Shown: positions 1 through 7,584, numbered from the stretch's first letter. The stretch: 26,908 nt of DNA from RZYP01 sp964386405 (GCA_964386405.1 CAYLRW010000016.1:1-26908), one strand, 5' to 3'. Notes: generated by a model not told the origin, from the letters alone. Translations and numbers: made by a program.

Positions 1-346
1 GTCCGATAGTAGTAACAAAAGTAGTCAATACGAAAATAATGAAAGGAATTAATGCTGTATTTCCTTTGCAGACACGTACGGAATAAGCAGTAAGCTTTTC
101 CATCGTACCATTAGTCTGCGCCATACCAAACAAGAATGTAACACCGGCTAAAATCATGAACAAAGACAGAGGGAAAGAACCCATAACCTTTGCACCTGAT
201 AAGCCACCCCAAACACCACCAACGATAATTGCAAAGCCGATACCCAAGAAACCTACGTTTAAATCATCGTTAATACAACTGATAGCAACCAGAACTACGA
301 GTGCAACGATTGACATAAGTGCAGCAGTTGAAATGCTCATACTCAT
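1..346 (-). CDS. MatC-like C4-dicarboxylate carrier, N-terminal part (cut by window edge)
   Basis: This is the first ~115 residues of a membrane protein that continues beyond the left edge. It starts MSMSISTAALMS and consists almost entirely of hydrophobic segments, with FLGIGFAIIVGGVWGGLSG and a later LSLFMILAGVTFLFGMAQTNG. That pattern matches the N-terminal domain of dicarboxylate carriers of the MatC type (family knowledge). Three in-frame ATGs lie at 338-340, 344-346 and 347-349. GGAGG at 350-354 sits 9, 3 and 0 bases from them, so 340 is also a plausible start. The gene follows the methylmalonyl-CoA decarboxylase genes, so uptake of succinate, the substrate of this pathway, is the natural inference. 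An alternative is another SLC13/DASS-like anion permease. Confidence 0.72.
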   Translation of the reverse strand, partial: MSMSISTAALMSIVALVVLVAISCINDDLNVGFLGIGFAIIVGGVWGGLSGAKVMGSFPLSLFMILAGVTFLFGMAQTNGTMEKLTAYSVRVCKGNTALIPFIIFVLTTFVTTIG

Positions 347-560
347 CATCCTCCTAAATTTTGAGATCGTTGTAATGCACCAGACAATAAAACTTAAAAC
401 TTATTTTCCTTCACTAACATCCTGATGATTTTTGCGTTTCTCACTCATACGTCGTTCAGCCTCAAAGCTGGATAATGCATGATTAGGCAGAAGCTAAGCA
501 ACAATACCGTAGTGACTATATTCATTTGTCGTGACGATGATTTAACACCGTCTTGCGGAT

Positions 561-591
561 ATTATCAGGGGTTATAAAAATCCCTGATAAT
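561..591 (-). terminator. Perfect 10-bp hairpin without a U-tract, downstream of the decarboxylase genes
   Basis: ATTATCAGGG (561-570) pairs perfectly with CCCTGATAAT (582-591) around an 11-base loop. It lies 28 bases past the stop of the 47-codon gene and 215 bases before the carrier gene. Neither strand has a T-run after the stem, so it is not a classical intrinsic terminator. It may be a Rho-assisted terminator, or a 3'-end or processing hairpin that lowers carrier expression relative to the decarboxylase. The rest of 347-619 contains no ORF I would call. Confidence 0.5.
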
Positions 592-619
592 GCATCCGTA
601 AAACACACATCCTTAATAA

Positions 620-763
620 TTAATCCTCGTCCTCGTCCTCAGAACCAGGAAAAGTTTTTTTCAGTGCAATAGTTGCACCAATGAAGACTAAAATTACTGC
701 GAACATTGTAGGCAGTGAAATAGCCATAAGGGTCAGAGCTTGTGTCAATGGGCTACTAGTCAT
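620..763 (-). CDS. OadG-related 47-residue single-helix membrane protein
   Basis: A 47-codon gene starts at ATG 761-763, with AAGGAGG at 774-780 overlapping the stop codon of the beta-subunit gene, so translation is probably coupled. The protein has a short polar N-terminus, one hydrophobic helix at about residues 10-34 (core MAISLPTMFAVILVFIGA), then KKTFPGS and an acidic tail EDEDED. This resembles the membrane anchor of OadG/MmdD subunits, which have one N-terminal helix and a charged linker. The NCBI family name 'OadG-related small transporter subunit' fits. The separate 100-residue gene at 1965-2267 resembles the soluble C-terminal part of delta, so this helix may supply the missing anchor. 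It could instead partner the downstream carrier. Confidence 0.7.
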   Translation of the reverse strand: MTSSPLTQALTLMAISLPTMFAVILVFIGATIALKKTFPGSEDEDED

Positions 764-778
764 AATTCACATACCTCC

Positions 779-1648
779 TTAAATTTTAGAAAGCGCTGGG
801 ATAAGAGCAAGAACAAGGCCACCTGCTACAACAGATGCAACCTGACCTGCTACGTTAACACCGATAGCATGTTGAATAATAAAGTTGGTAGGATCTTCTT
901 TCAGAGCCATTTTTGCAATAACACGGCCGGACATTGGGAATGCAGAAATACCGCAAGCGCCAATCATCGGATTAACCTTAGTAGTGCTGAACATGTTCAG
1001 CAATTTTGCGAACAGTACGCCGCCAACAGTATCAAATACGAAAGCAACAGCACCGAGGCACATAATCAAAAGTACTTGGTAGTTCAAGAATCTTTCAGCA
1101 GTCATAGTACCACCGATGGTAATACCAAGAACAAGGGTAACCAGGTTAGCAAGTTCATGTTCTGAACAGCTAGCAAGGTTTTCTACGCAGCCAGCTTCCT
1201 TAAGAATGTTACCAAACATTAAGGAACCAATCAAAGCAACGGAGATAGGAGCAACGATACCAGCAATAAGAACGATCATGATTGGGAACAAGAATTTGCA
1301 GGTTTGGGAAATTGGTTCTTCGCCTTCAAAACCCATTCTGATTGAACGTTCATGTTGAGTAGTGATTGCTTTGATAACTGGTGGTTGGATAACAGGAACC
1401 AAAGACATGTAGCAGTAAGCTGCAACAGATAGAGGTCCAAGTAATTCAACTGCGAAACGGCTAGCTACATAAATGGTAGTAGGACCGTCAGCTGCACCGA
1501 TGATACCGATGGAGCAAGCATGTTGGAAAGAGAAGCCAAGGAATGTTGCAGCAACAGCAGTTGCGAAAATACCGAACTGAGCAGCAGCTGCGAACAACAT
1601 AACGGACGGACGGCGAATCAATGGTGCGAAATCGCACATTGCGCCGAT
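779..1648 (-). CDS. mmdB: Methylmalonyl-CoA decarboxylase beta subunit (Na+ pump), C-terminal 289 residues
   Basis: This is the C-terminal 289 residues of the membrane-embedded beta subunit of Na+-transporting carboxylic acid decarboxylases (OadB/MmdB/GcdB). These are normally about 370-430 residues, so roughly 80 or more N-terminal residues lie in the assembly gap. Visible family signatures are IGAMCDF, AAAAQFGIFAT, the Na+-site loop SIGIIGAADGPTTIY with the Asp essential in Klebsiella OadB, a conserved LVPVIQPPVIKAITT segment, and the final helix pair with HAIGVNVAGQVASVVAGG. It decarboxylates carboxybiotin while moving Na+ outward. The stop codon overlaps the Shine-Dalgarno sequence of the next small gene. 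The apparent open frame through the N-run into the biotin carrier is an artefact. Confidence 0.93.
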   Translation of the reverse strand: MGAMCDFAPLIRRPSVMLFAAAAQFGIFATAVAATFLGFSFQHACSIGIIGAADGPTTIYVASRFAVELLGPLSVAAYCYMSLVPVIQPPVIKAITTQHERSIRMGFEGEEPISQTCKFLFPIMIVLIAGIVAPISVALIGSLMFGNILKEAGCVENLASCSEHELANLVTLVLGITIGGTMTAERFLNYQVLLIMCLGAVAFVFDTVGGVLFAKLLNMFSTTKVNPMIGACGISAFPMSGRVIAKMALKEDPTNFIIQHAIGVNVAGQVASVVAGGLVLALIPALSKI

Positions 1649-1748
1649 NNNNNNNNNNNNNNNNNNNNNNNNNNNNNNNNNNNNNNNNNNNNNNNNNNNN
1701 NNNNNNNNNNNNNNNNNNNNNNNNNNNNNNNNNNNNNNNNNNNNNNNN
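1649..1748. other. Assembly gap of exactly 100 N
   Basis: Exactly 100 consecutive N, a conventional placeholder for a gap of unknown size. It falls between the start of the biotin carrier gene and the middle of the beta-subunit gene. From usual lengths (carrier ~120-135 residues, beta ~370) about 0.5-0.7 kb is probably missing. That includes the Ala/Pro-rich linker, the biotinylation motif and the first beta helices. A repetitive Ala/Pro linker would explain an assembly break here, which is inference. Confidence 0.95.
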
Positions 1749-1840
1749 GCTGCTGCTGGAGCTGCTACTGCAACTACGCCTTCTTCTGCAACCTCAACAT
1801 TGTAAGCAACACCGTTAACATTAACCTTGAATTTTCTCAT
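1749..1840 (-). CDS. mmdC: Biotin carrier (gamma) subunit of methylmalonyl-CoA decarboxylase, N-terminal fragment
   Basis: Thirty residues are visible before the gap, beginning MRKFKVNVNGVAYNVEVAEE and then turning alanine-rich (VVAVAAPAA). The start (M-K/R-K-F-V-NG-Y-V-VEE) is typical of MmdC/GcdC-like biotin carriers, in which an Ala/Pro linker leads to a C-terminal biotinyl domain with an (E)AMKM lysine. That domain is not visible. The ATG at 1838-1840 follows a GGGAGG ribosome site. A 124-base spacer separates it from the preceding small-subunit gene. The carrier moves CO2 from the alpha subunit to the beta subunit. Confidence 0.88.
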
Positions 1841-1964
1841 TTCTTTTCCTCCCTTTCACTTGTGAAAAAGTTATATATCCGTGCAACTCTCCTAACTACT
1901 CGCCAAAGCAAGCAGCTAAAAGAATGCAAACGAATCAAAATAATGATTTAAACAACTGTCAAGC

Positions 1965-2267
1965 TTAGAAACAAGCCTGGCTAGCACCCATCAGGTCATT
2001 GCGACCAGAAATAGCCCAAAGATTGTTAGTGCGTTTAATGCGTACAACTGGCACGCCACCACCGGCATGTTTGATTGCAGCAGTAATAGCAGCGATCATT
2101 TCAGCGTCATCAGCCATAACAGCATAAACGCCAGCAGTAATAGCCGCGATAACTTCTGGTTGTACACCAGTTGCTGCAGCTGCTGCTACAGGAGTAGCAA
2201 CAACTTTCTCTTCTGCCACAGTCTCAGTCTTATTTCCGCCGCCGAACAAGGAACCGAAGAATCCCAT
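1965..2267 (-). CDS. OadG/MmdD-E-like soluble small subunit of the decarboxylase
   Basis: This 100-residue protein lies between the alpha and biotin-carrier genes, where Veillonella-type operons have mmdD/mmdE. It begins MGFFGSLFGGGNK, a short amphipathic stretch rather than a membrane helix. An Ala-rich linker follows (about residues 23-35). The C-terminal domain has PEVIAAITAGVYAVM, then AAITAAIKH, then VVRIKRTNNLWAISGR, matching the C-terminal domain of delta/epsilon and OadG-like subunits that hold the complex together. Canonical delta has a transmembrane anchor at its N-terminus; this protein does not. A separate 47-residue helix protein at 620-763 may provide it. The ATG is preceded by a weak AAAGGGGA site. 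It ends 22 bases after the alpha stop. Confidence 0.8.
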   Translation of the reverse strand: MGFFGSLFGGGNKTETVAEEKVVATPVAAAAATGVQPEVIAAITAGVYAVMADDAEMIAAITAAIKHAGGGVPVVRIKRTNNLWAISGRNDLMGASQACF

Positions 2268-2289
2268 GATTATTTCCCCTTTCTATGTC

Positions 2290-3816
2290 TTATAGCGGAA
2301 TATTACCGTGTCTCTTAGCAGGACGAGACTCACGTTTGGATTCCAGCATATGCAATGCGTTGATGATTACTGGACGGCTATCTTTAGGTTGGATAACCAT
2401 GTCAACCATACCGCGGATTGCTGCTTGGTAAGGAGTTGCAAAGTTCTCAATGTATTCTTCTGTTTTAGCTTTAACATCAGGATCATTTTTGAAAATTACG
2501 TTAGCTGCGCCTGCAGGTCCCATAACTGCGATTTCAGCAGTAGGCCATGCAATAACTTGGTCTGCGCCAAGATCTTGAGAGCACATTGCGAGGTAAGATC
2601 CGCCGTAAGCTTTACGAGTTACCAAAGTGATCTTTGGAACAGTAGCTTCGGAGTATGCATACAGCATTTTTGCGCCGTGACGAATAATGCCGCCGTATTC
2701 TTGGTTAGTACCAGGCAAGAAGCCAGGAACGTCAACAAGGTTCAGCAAAGGAATATTGAATGCGTCGCAGAAACGAATGAAACGAGCGGATTTATCAGAT
2801 GCATTGATATCAAGACAGCCAGCCATTACTTTTGGTTGGTTAGCAATGATACCGATAGTTTGTCCGTCCATACGTGCGAAGCAAGTGATGATATTCATTG
2901 CCCAGTATTGTTGGGATTCATAGAATTCGCCATTATCAACGATGCTCTTAATAACGTCTTTCATGTCATAAGCCATGTTAGAGTTGTCAGGGAGCAAAGT
3001 GTTAAGAGCTGCATCTTCTCTGCACGGATCATCACCAGTTTCAACGATAGGAGCACTTTCCATATTGTTGGAAGGCAGGAAGCCGAGCAAGTAACGGATT
3101 TGTTTCAAGCAGTCTTCATCATTTTCAGCTGCGAAATGAGCAACACCGGAAGTGGTATTGTGAGTCATTGCGCCACCGAGGTCTTCTTGGGTAACTTCTT
3201 CACCAGTAACGGACTTAACAACTGCTGGTCCGGTAATGAACATTTTAGAAGTGTTCTTTACCATGTAGATGAAGTCAGTCAAAGCTGGGGAATAAACAGC
3301 GCCGCCAGCAGATGGTCCCATGATTGCGGAAATCTGTGGAACTACACCGGAAGCAATAGTGTTTTCAAAGAAGATCTTGCCGTAACCAGCAAGAGCATCA
3401 ATAGCCTCTTGGATACGAGCGCCGCCGGAATCGTTCATGCCAACGAGTGGAGCACCCATTTTCAGTGCCAAGCGTTGTACTTTTACGATTTTAGCTGCAT
3501 GCATTTCGCCAAGGGAACCACCTTCAACGGTGAAATCTTGAGCGAATACATAAACCAAACGGCCATCAACAGTACCATAACCGGTGGTTACGCCTTCACC
3601 AGGGAGTTCTTTTTTCTCCATGCCGAAGTTTGTGCAACGATGTGCAACAAAGCGATCGAGTTCAACAAAGCTGCCTTCATCAAGAAGCAATGCGATTCTT
3701 TCGCGAGCAGTCAATTTGCCGCCGTCGTGTTGTTTTTGAACACGTTTTGGGCCGCCAGCTGCAATGATTTTTTCTGATTTTGCAATCATTTTCTCAATTT
3801 TAGCTTGAGTAGACAA
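2290..3816 (-). CDS. mmdA: Methylmalonyl-CoA decarboxylase alpha subunit (carboxyltransferase)
   Basis: This 508-residue carboxyltransferase of the acyl-CoA carboxylase beta-chain type transfers the carboxyl group of (S)-methylmalonyl-CoA to the biotin carrier, leaving propionyl-CoA. Length is as expected. Two crotonase-like halves are visible. The N-terminal half has SGGARIQE (130-137) and the oxyanion loop GPSAGGAVYSPAL (167-179). The C-terminal half has DVPGFLPGTNQEYGG (362-376), RKAYGGSYLAM (401-411) and the second oxyanion loop GPAGAANV (433-440). The C-terminus is KRHGNIPL, common in this family. The start is TTG at 3814-3816, nine bases after GGAGG. The codons just upstream include a stop, so no longer start is possible. 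Propionyl-CoA carboxylase is excluded by the linked beta, carrier and OadG-like genes. Confidence 0.95.
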   Translation of the reverse strand: MSTQAKIEKMIAKSEKIIAAGGPKRVQKQHDGGKLTARERIALLLDEGSFVELDRFVAHRCTNFGMEKKELPGEGVTTGYGTVDGRLVYVFAQDFTVEGGSLGEMHAAKIVKVQRLALKMGAPLVGMNDSGGARIQEAIDALAGYGKIFFENTIASGVVPQISAIMGPSAGGAVYSPALTDFIYMVKNTSKMFITGPAVVKSVTGEEVTQEDLGGAMTHNTTSGVAHFAAENDEDCLKQIRYLLGFLPSNNMESAPIVETGDDPCREDAALNTLLPDNSNMAYDMKDVIKSIVDNGEFYESQQYWAMNIITCFARMDGQTIGIIANQPKVMAGCLDINASDKSARFIRFCDAFNIPLLNLVDVPGFLPGTNQEYGGIIRHGAKMLYAYSEATVPKITLVTRKAYGGSYLAMCSQDLGADQVIAWPTAEIAVMGPAGAANVIFKNDPDVKAKTEEYIENFATPYQAAIRGMVDMVIQPKDSRPVIINALHMLESKRESRPAKRHGNIPL

Positions 3817-3857
3817 ATTATTACACCTCCATCTAAATTGGGTCGAACTTGTTTATT

Positions 3858-3906
3858 TACACCACACATCGTGGGTGTAGACAATTGCTATGTCTCTCTG
3901 GAGACA
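3858..3906 (-). repeat. Two short hairpins between epimerase and decarboxylase alpha genes
   Basis: The 111-base spacer between the epimerase stop and mmdA holds two inverted repeats. ACACC-A-CAC / GTG-GGTGT (about 3858-3879) forms eight pairs with one bulge and a 3-base loop. TGTCTC / GAGACA (3891-3896 / 3901-3906) has a 4-base loop. Neither is followed by a U-tract in the direction of transcription. They may be mRNA stability or processing elements that set different levels for the abundant decarboxylase and the upstream enzymes. Confidence 0.4.
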
Positions 3907-3927
3907 AATGGGCAAGCACTCTACTAA

Positions 3928-4335
3928 TTATTTGTGAGGAGCGCAGAGTTCGAGAAGAATGCCAACAGATTTTGGATGAACAAAAGCGATATCCATTCCG
4001 CCAGCACCACCACGAGGAGCCTTATCAATCATAACGCCGCCTCTAGCTTGTACATCAGCGATTGCAGCTTCGATGTCGTCAACGCGTACTGCTACGTGTT
4101 GGATACCTTGGCCGTTTTTCTCAATGTATTTTGCGATTGGGCTTTCAGGAGAGGTTGCAACCAAAAGCTCGAACAAAGTTTCGCCGCATGGAATGAAAAC
4201 AGTTTTAACTTTTTGTTCTTCAACTGTTTCTTCACCAGTGCAAGTCAGGCCAAGAACCTCAGTGTAGAATTTTTTGGAAACATCCAAATCTTTGCAGGCA
4301 ATACCAATGTGATCAACACAGATACATTTGAACAT
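3928..4335 (-). CDS. mce: Methylmalonyl-CoA epimerase
   Basis: This 135-residue vicinal-oxygen-chelate (VOC) protein begins MFKCICVDHIGIACKDL, the usual epimerase N-terminus. It interconverts (R)- and (S)-methylmalonyl-CoA, linking the mutase product to the decarboxylase substrate. Two beta-alpha-beta-beta-beta modules are visible, with metal-ligand candidates His9, Glu56 (in TLFELL), His80 (in GIQHVAV) and Glu129 (in ILLEL). His9, His80 and Glu129 match known epimerase ligand positions; the assignment of Glu56 is tentative. The start is ATG 4333-4335, eight bases after GGAGG. It sits between meaB and mmdA, 39 bases after meaB. Other VOC enzymes such as glyoxalase I are less likely given motifs and context. 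Confidence 0.94.
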   Translation of the reverse strand: MFKCICVDHIGIACKDLDVSKKFYTEVLGLTCTGEETVEEQKVKTVFIPCGETLFELLVATSPESPIAKYIEKNGQGIQHVAVRVDDIEAAIADVQARGGVMIDKAPRGGAGGMDIAFVHPKSVGILLELCAPHK

Positions 4336-4374
4336 GAAAATCTCCTCCTTGAAATGTAATACTATTTAATAATG

Positions 4375-5313
4375 TCACTTAAGGACACTATCAACAATTT
4401 TATCTACTACCGAATACGGGTCAACTTCACGATTTTGCAATTTGGTTACTGTCTTTGCAAATTCATCGGTAGCAACAACCTTAGCATCAACATAACGGCT
4501 TATACGATCATTGACCATAGCCGTAACTTCAGATTTTATACGGTTCGCACGAATTGTTTCAATCTTACCGGTCTGCATAAGGAATTTTTTGTGTTCTTCA
4601 ATAGAATCAACTACTTCAGTAATTCCTTCATCTTTACTTGCTACGGTACGATTGATAGGTGGTCGCCACTCAACATTCTCCTGGTTTAATTCCAGCATCA
4701 TTTCGATTTCGATATTCAGTTTATCAACGCCTTCACGATCGGCTTTGTTGATAGTAAAGAGATCACCGATTTCAAGAATACCAGCTTTAATAGCTTGGAT
4801 ATCGTCACCGAGACCAGGAACAACAACAACCATTGTCGTATCGGCGGTTTTAACGATATCAACTTCTGATTGCCCTACCCCTACAGTTTCAACGATTATT
4901 ACGTCAATGCCATAAGCATCCATTAATTTTACTGCATCGCCTGATTTTTGCGACAGGCCGCCCAAGCTTCCGCGTGTAGCCATACTGCGTACGAAGATAC
5001 CCTCGTCAGCAATTAGGTCCATCATTCTGATACGATCGCCAAGAATTGCTCCGCCGGAATAAGGACTGGTCGGGTCAATTGCAACAATACCTACGGTTTT
5101 GCCACGCTTACGGTATTCTTTGGCCAATTTATCTGTTAATGTACTTTTACCAGCACCAGGTGGTCCAGTAATACCAATGACGTAAGCATTACCTGTATGA
5201 GGATAAATTTGTGTCATTATACTGACAGCTTCATCATATTCGTTTTCTACAGCCGTAATAGCCTTGGATAATGCCAAACGGGAGTGGTTTAATACGCCTT
5301 CAACAATATTCAA
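4375..5313 (-). CDS. meaB: MeaB-type GTPase chaperone of methylmalonyl-CoA mutase
   Basis: This 312-residue SIMIBI-class P-loop GTPase of the MeaB/ArgK family gates loading and repair of adenosylcobalamin on methylmalonyl-CoA mutase. Walker A is GITGPPGAGKST (47-58), the switch region contains ETVGVGQSE (142-150), and the guanine-specificity motif is NKAD (189-192). The C-terminal dimerisation region is shorter and helical, as in the family. The start is TTG at 5311-5313, with an AAGGCGG site nine bases upstream. No ATG is better placed. It follows the B12-binding mutase subunit after an 85-base spacer that contains a strong hairpin. The old 'LAO/AO transport ATPase' annotation for this family is wrong here. 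Confidence 0.94.
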   Translation of the reverse strand: MNIVEGVLNHSRLALSKAITAVENEYDEAVSIMTQIYPHTGNAYVIGITGPPGAGKSTLTDKLAKEYRKRGKTVGIVAIDPTSPYSGGAILGDRIRMMDLIADEGIFVRSMATRGSLGGLSQKSGDAVKLMDAYGIDVIIVETVGVGQSEVDIVKTADTTMVVVVPGLGDDIQAIKAGILEIGDLFTINKADREGVDKLNIEIEMMLELNQENVEWRPPINRTVASKDEGITEVVDSIEEHKKFLMQTGKIETIRANRIKSEVTAMVNDRISRYVDAKVVATDEFAKTVTKLQNREVDPYSVVDKIVDSVLK

Positions 5314-5354
5314 ATGAGTACACCGCCTTGTTGAGGTTCTAGAATAATCATAGG

Positions 5355-5382
5355 AGATAGCCGGGATAAACCCCGGCTATCT
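5355..5382 (-). repeat. Perfect 11-bp intercistronic hairpin between the mutase small subunit and meaB
   Basis: AGATAGCCGGG (5355-5365) pairs with CCCGGCTATCT (5372-5382) around a 6-base loop. It starts 17 bases downstream of the small-subunit stop. On the coding (minus) strand the stem is followed by CCTATGATTATT, with no U-run, so a canonical intrinsic terminator is unlikely. A 3'-end stabiliser or partial terminator that keeps meaB below the mutase genes fits, because chaperones are needed in smaller amounts. That role is inference. Confidence 0.55.
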
Positions 5383-5398
5383 GATTTTAAATAACCTC

Positions 5399-5791
5399 TT
5401 ATTTTACGTTAGCGTTGATGTAGTCAACGATTGCGCTGGTCGGAGTTCCCGGAGTGAATACTTCAGCGATACCTGCAGCTTTAAGGCCAGGGATATCAGA
5501 ATCAGGAATAACACCGCCGCCGATAGTCAATACATCGGTCATGCCTTTTGCTTTCAACAATTCTACAATCTTAGGGAACAAAGTGTTGTGAGCGCCGGAA
5601 AGCAAGCTCAAAGCAACAACATTTACGTCCTCTTGTAATGCGGATTCAGCGATTTGTTCCGGAGTCAAACGAATACCGGTGTAAATTACTTCGAATCCAG
5701 CATCGCGCAGTGCGCGAGCAACAACTTTAGCACCACGGTCATGTCCATCAAGACCTGGTTTTGCTACTAAAACTCTAATACGTTTATCCAT
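5399..5791 (-). CDS. Methylmalonyl-CoA mutase small subunit (B12-binding domain)
   Basis: This 130-residue stand-alone cobalamin-binding domain carries the full base-off/His-on signature: D15-x-H17-x-x-G20 (LDGHDRG), S62-x-L64 (ALSLLSG) and the GGG loop at 91-93 (TIGGGVIPD). His17 is the lower ligand to cobalt. It completes the active mutase with the 548-residue catalytic subunit encoded immediately upstream. Fused versions have this domain at the C-terminus, so the split form resembles the archaeal and some Firmicutes mutases. The ATG at 5789-5791 has GGGAGGG six bases upstream. The gap to the catalytic gene is 26 bases. Isobutyryl-CoA mutase small subunit is the main alternative, but the neighbours argue for methylmalonyl-CoA. 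Confidence 0.94.
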   Translation of the reverse strand: MDKRIRVLVAKPGLDGHDRGAKVVARALRDAGFEVIYTGIRLTPEQIAESALQEDVNVVALSLLSGAHNTLFPKIVELLKAKGMTDVLTIGGGVIPDSDIPGLKAAGIAEVFTPGTPTSAIVDYINANVK

Positions 5792-5817
5792 TATTTTCCC
5801 TCCCTAAATTGTTTCGC

Positions 5818-7464
5818 TTACAGTGCTACGTGGGATTTGTATTCGCCGAATACTTCCCTCATAACGCCGCAGATTTCGCCTTCAGTTGCATATGCATGAA
5901 CAGCGTCGAGAATTAAAGGCATCAGGTTGACGGAATCGTCAGCGCAAGCTGCTTTTAATGCAGCCAAAGTTGCTTCAACTTTAGCATTATCGCGTTTTGC
6001 TTTCAATGCAGCAATTTTCTTAGCTTGCAATTCGCCAACAGAACCATCTACACGAAGCAAGTTTTTCGGTGCTTCTTCTTCTTGTTGGAATTTGTTTACG
6101 CCAACAATGATCTTGTTGCCTTTTTCAATGTCCATTTGCCATTTGTAAGCGGAATCTTGGATTTCTTTTTGGATGTAGCCTTTAGCGATTGCTTCAGGAG
6201 CGCCACCGATTTCATCGATTTTCTTAATGTAGTCCCAAGCTTCAGCTTCGATTTTGTTAGTCAAAGCTTCAACATAGTAGGAACCGCCCAATGGGTCAAC
6301 TGTATCAGCCAAGCCGCTTTCGTAAGCAACGATTTGTTGGGTACGAAGTGCTATAGTTACGGATTCAGTAGTCGGCAAAGCGAGTGCTTCGTCTTTGGAG
6401 TTAGTGTGCAAGGATTGAGTACCACCCATTACAGCAGCAGCAGTTTGCAGAGCAACACGAACGATATTGTTGTTTGGTTGTTGAGCAGTCAGCATAGAAC
6501 CTGCAGTTTGAGTATGTACGCGAAGCATTTGGGATTTAGCTTTTTTAGCGCCAAATCTTTCTTTCATAACTTTAGCCCATACACGACGGGAAGCGCGGAA
6601 TTTAGCAACTTCTTCGAGTACGTTGTTGTGTGCATTCCAGAAGAAGGACAGACGGCCTGCGAAAGCATCAACGTCCATACCAGCTTTGATAGCAGCTTCT
6701 ACATAAGCGATACCATCAGCGATAGTGAATGCGATTTCTTGAGCAGCAGTGGAACCAGCTTCACGAATGTGGTAACCAGAGATGGAAATTGTATTCCACA
6801 ATGGAACGTTTTTAGCGCAATATTCGAAAATATTGGTGATCAAACGCATAGATGGTTTTGGAGGGAAAATGTAAGTACCACGAGCAGCATATTCTTTCAG
6901 AATATCGTTTTGGATGGTACCACGAAGTTTATCAGCGGATACGCCTTGTTTTTCAGCAACAGCGATGTACATGCAAAGCAGTACAGATGCTGGAGCATTG
7001 ATAGTCATGGAAGTGGAAACTTTGGAAAGATCGATTTGATCGAAAAGAATTTCCATATCAGCAAGGGAGTCGATAGCTACGCCAACTTTACCAACTTCGC
7101 CTTCTGCCATAGCATCAGTGGAATCGTAACCGATTTGGGTTGGTAAGTCAAATGCGCAGGAAAGACCGCTGCCGCCGTTAGCTAACAGGTAGCGATAACG
7201 TTTGTTGGATTCTTCAGCAGTAGAGAAACCAGCATACATACGCATGGTCCAGAAACGACCACGATACATTGTAGGTTGTACACCACGTGTAAACGGATAT
7301 TGACCAGGGAATCCAAGGTCTTTTTCATAATCGAACCCTTCTACATCAAGAGGGGTGTAGAGCCTGTTTGGCTCAAGGTTTCCGCGCTCTGGGTTTTTGT
7401 CTAATTTTGCTACTACACCTGCAGTATAAGCTTCAAACCCGGCTTTTAGTGTTTCATTTGCCAT
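5818..7464 (-). CDS. Methylmalonyl-CoA mutase large (catalytic) subunit
   Basis: This 548-residue TIM-barrel catalytic subunit performs the adenosylcobalamin-dependent rearrangement of succinyl-CoA to (R)-methylmalonyl-CoA. The N-terminal region has YPFTRGVQPTMYRGRFWTMR, then MYAGFS with the active-site Tyr (Tyr77). Later come GGSGLSCAFDLPTQIGYD and SGYHIREAGSTAAQE with the catalytic His232. The C-terminus lacks the B12-binding domain, which is encoded by the next gene. I chose ATG 7462-7464 (MANETLKAG), eight bases after GGAGG, rather than an in-frame TTG at 7468-7470 only two bases from it. A promoter and a folded leader lie just upstream, so transcription of the mutase group can start here independently of the CoA-transferase. 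Confidence 0.95.
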   Translation of the reverse strand: MANETLKAGFEAYTAGVVAKLDKNPERGNLEPNRLYTPLDVEGFDYEKDLGFPGQYPFTRGVQPTMYRGRFWTMRMYAGFSTAEESNKRYRYLLANGGSGLSCAFDLPTQIGYDSTDAMAEGEVGKVGVAIDSLADMEILFDQIDLSKVSTSMTINAPASVLLCMYIAVAEKQGVSADKLRGTIQNDILKEYAARGTYIFPPKPSMRLITNIFEYCAKNVPLWNTISISGYHIREAGSTAAQEIAFTIADGIAYVEAAIKAGMDVDAFAGRLSFFWNAHNNVLEEVAKFRASRRVWAKVMKERFGAKKAKSQMLRVHTQTAGSMLTAQQPNNNIVRVALQTAAAVMGGTQSLHTNSKDEALALPTTESVTIALRTQQIVAYESGLADTVDPLGGSYYVEALTNKIEAEAWDYIKKIDEIGGAPEAIAKGYIQKEIQDSAYKWQMDIEKGNKIIVGVNKFQQEEEAPKNLLRVDGSVGELQAKKIAALKAKRDNAKVEATLAALKAACADDSVNLMPLILDAVHAYATEGEICGVMREVFGEYKSHVAL

Positions 7465-7479
7465 TCTCAAATCCTCCTT

Positions 7480-7584
7480 AAAATTTTACTTTTCATATTC
7501 TGGTTTGGACGAACCATCATATGGAATGAGAGTTTCCCGTCTGCTGACGAGATTTATGAGAAGCCCTGAGGCTTTCTCTGTGAT
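7480..7584 (-). other. Possible structured 5' leader of the mutase operon
   Basis: The ~110-base stretch between the promoter and the mutase start folds into successive hairpins. First is GAG-A-AAGCC / GGCTT-CTC with a TCAG-type loop (about 7559-7579). Next is TCTCGTC / GACGGGA with an AGCA loop (about 7534-7551, one wobble). Last is GGTT / AACC (about 7503-7516). I found no B12-box or other riboswitch consensus I recognise. It may be a regulatory leader or simply a stable 5' UTR. Confidence 0.35.

Noticed and set aside
350..560. Short minus-strand ORF (15 codons, MSEKRKNHQDVSEGK) upstream of the carrier gene
   Set aside because: No ribosome site and too short to judge. No regulatory role can be supported.
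779..1840. A single 353-codon open frame suggesting a biotin carrier-beta subunit fusion protein
   Set aside because: The frame crosses 100 N's and joins pieces of two different, normally separate subunits. It is an artefact of the gap.
2308..3777. 489-codon open frame on the plus strand antisense to mmdA
   Set aside because: It is the mirror of a highly conserved gene with biased codons, has Cys/Ser/His-rich low-complexity translation, no family motif and no plausible ribosome site.
6025..7146. 373-codon open frame on the plus strand antisense to the mutase
   Set aside because: Same reasons: a shadow of the conserved coding sequence with no recognisable domain.
7480..7584. Cobalamin riboswitch upstream of the B12-dependent mutase
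   Set aside because: I looked for the B12-box and a long multi-stem leader. The leader is only ~115 bases and has no matching consensus, so I report only an unassigned structured leader.
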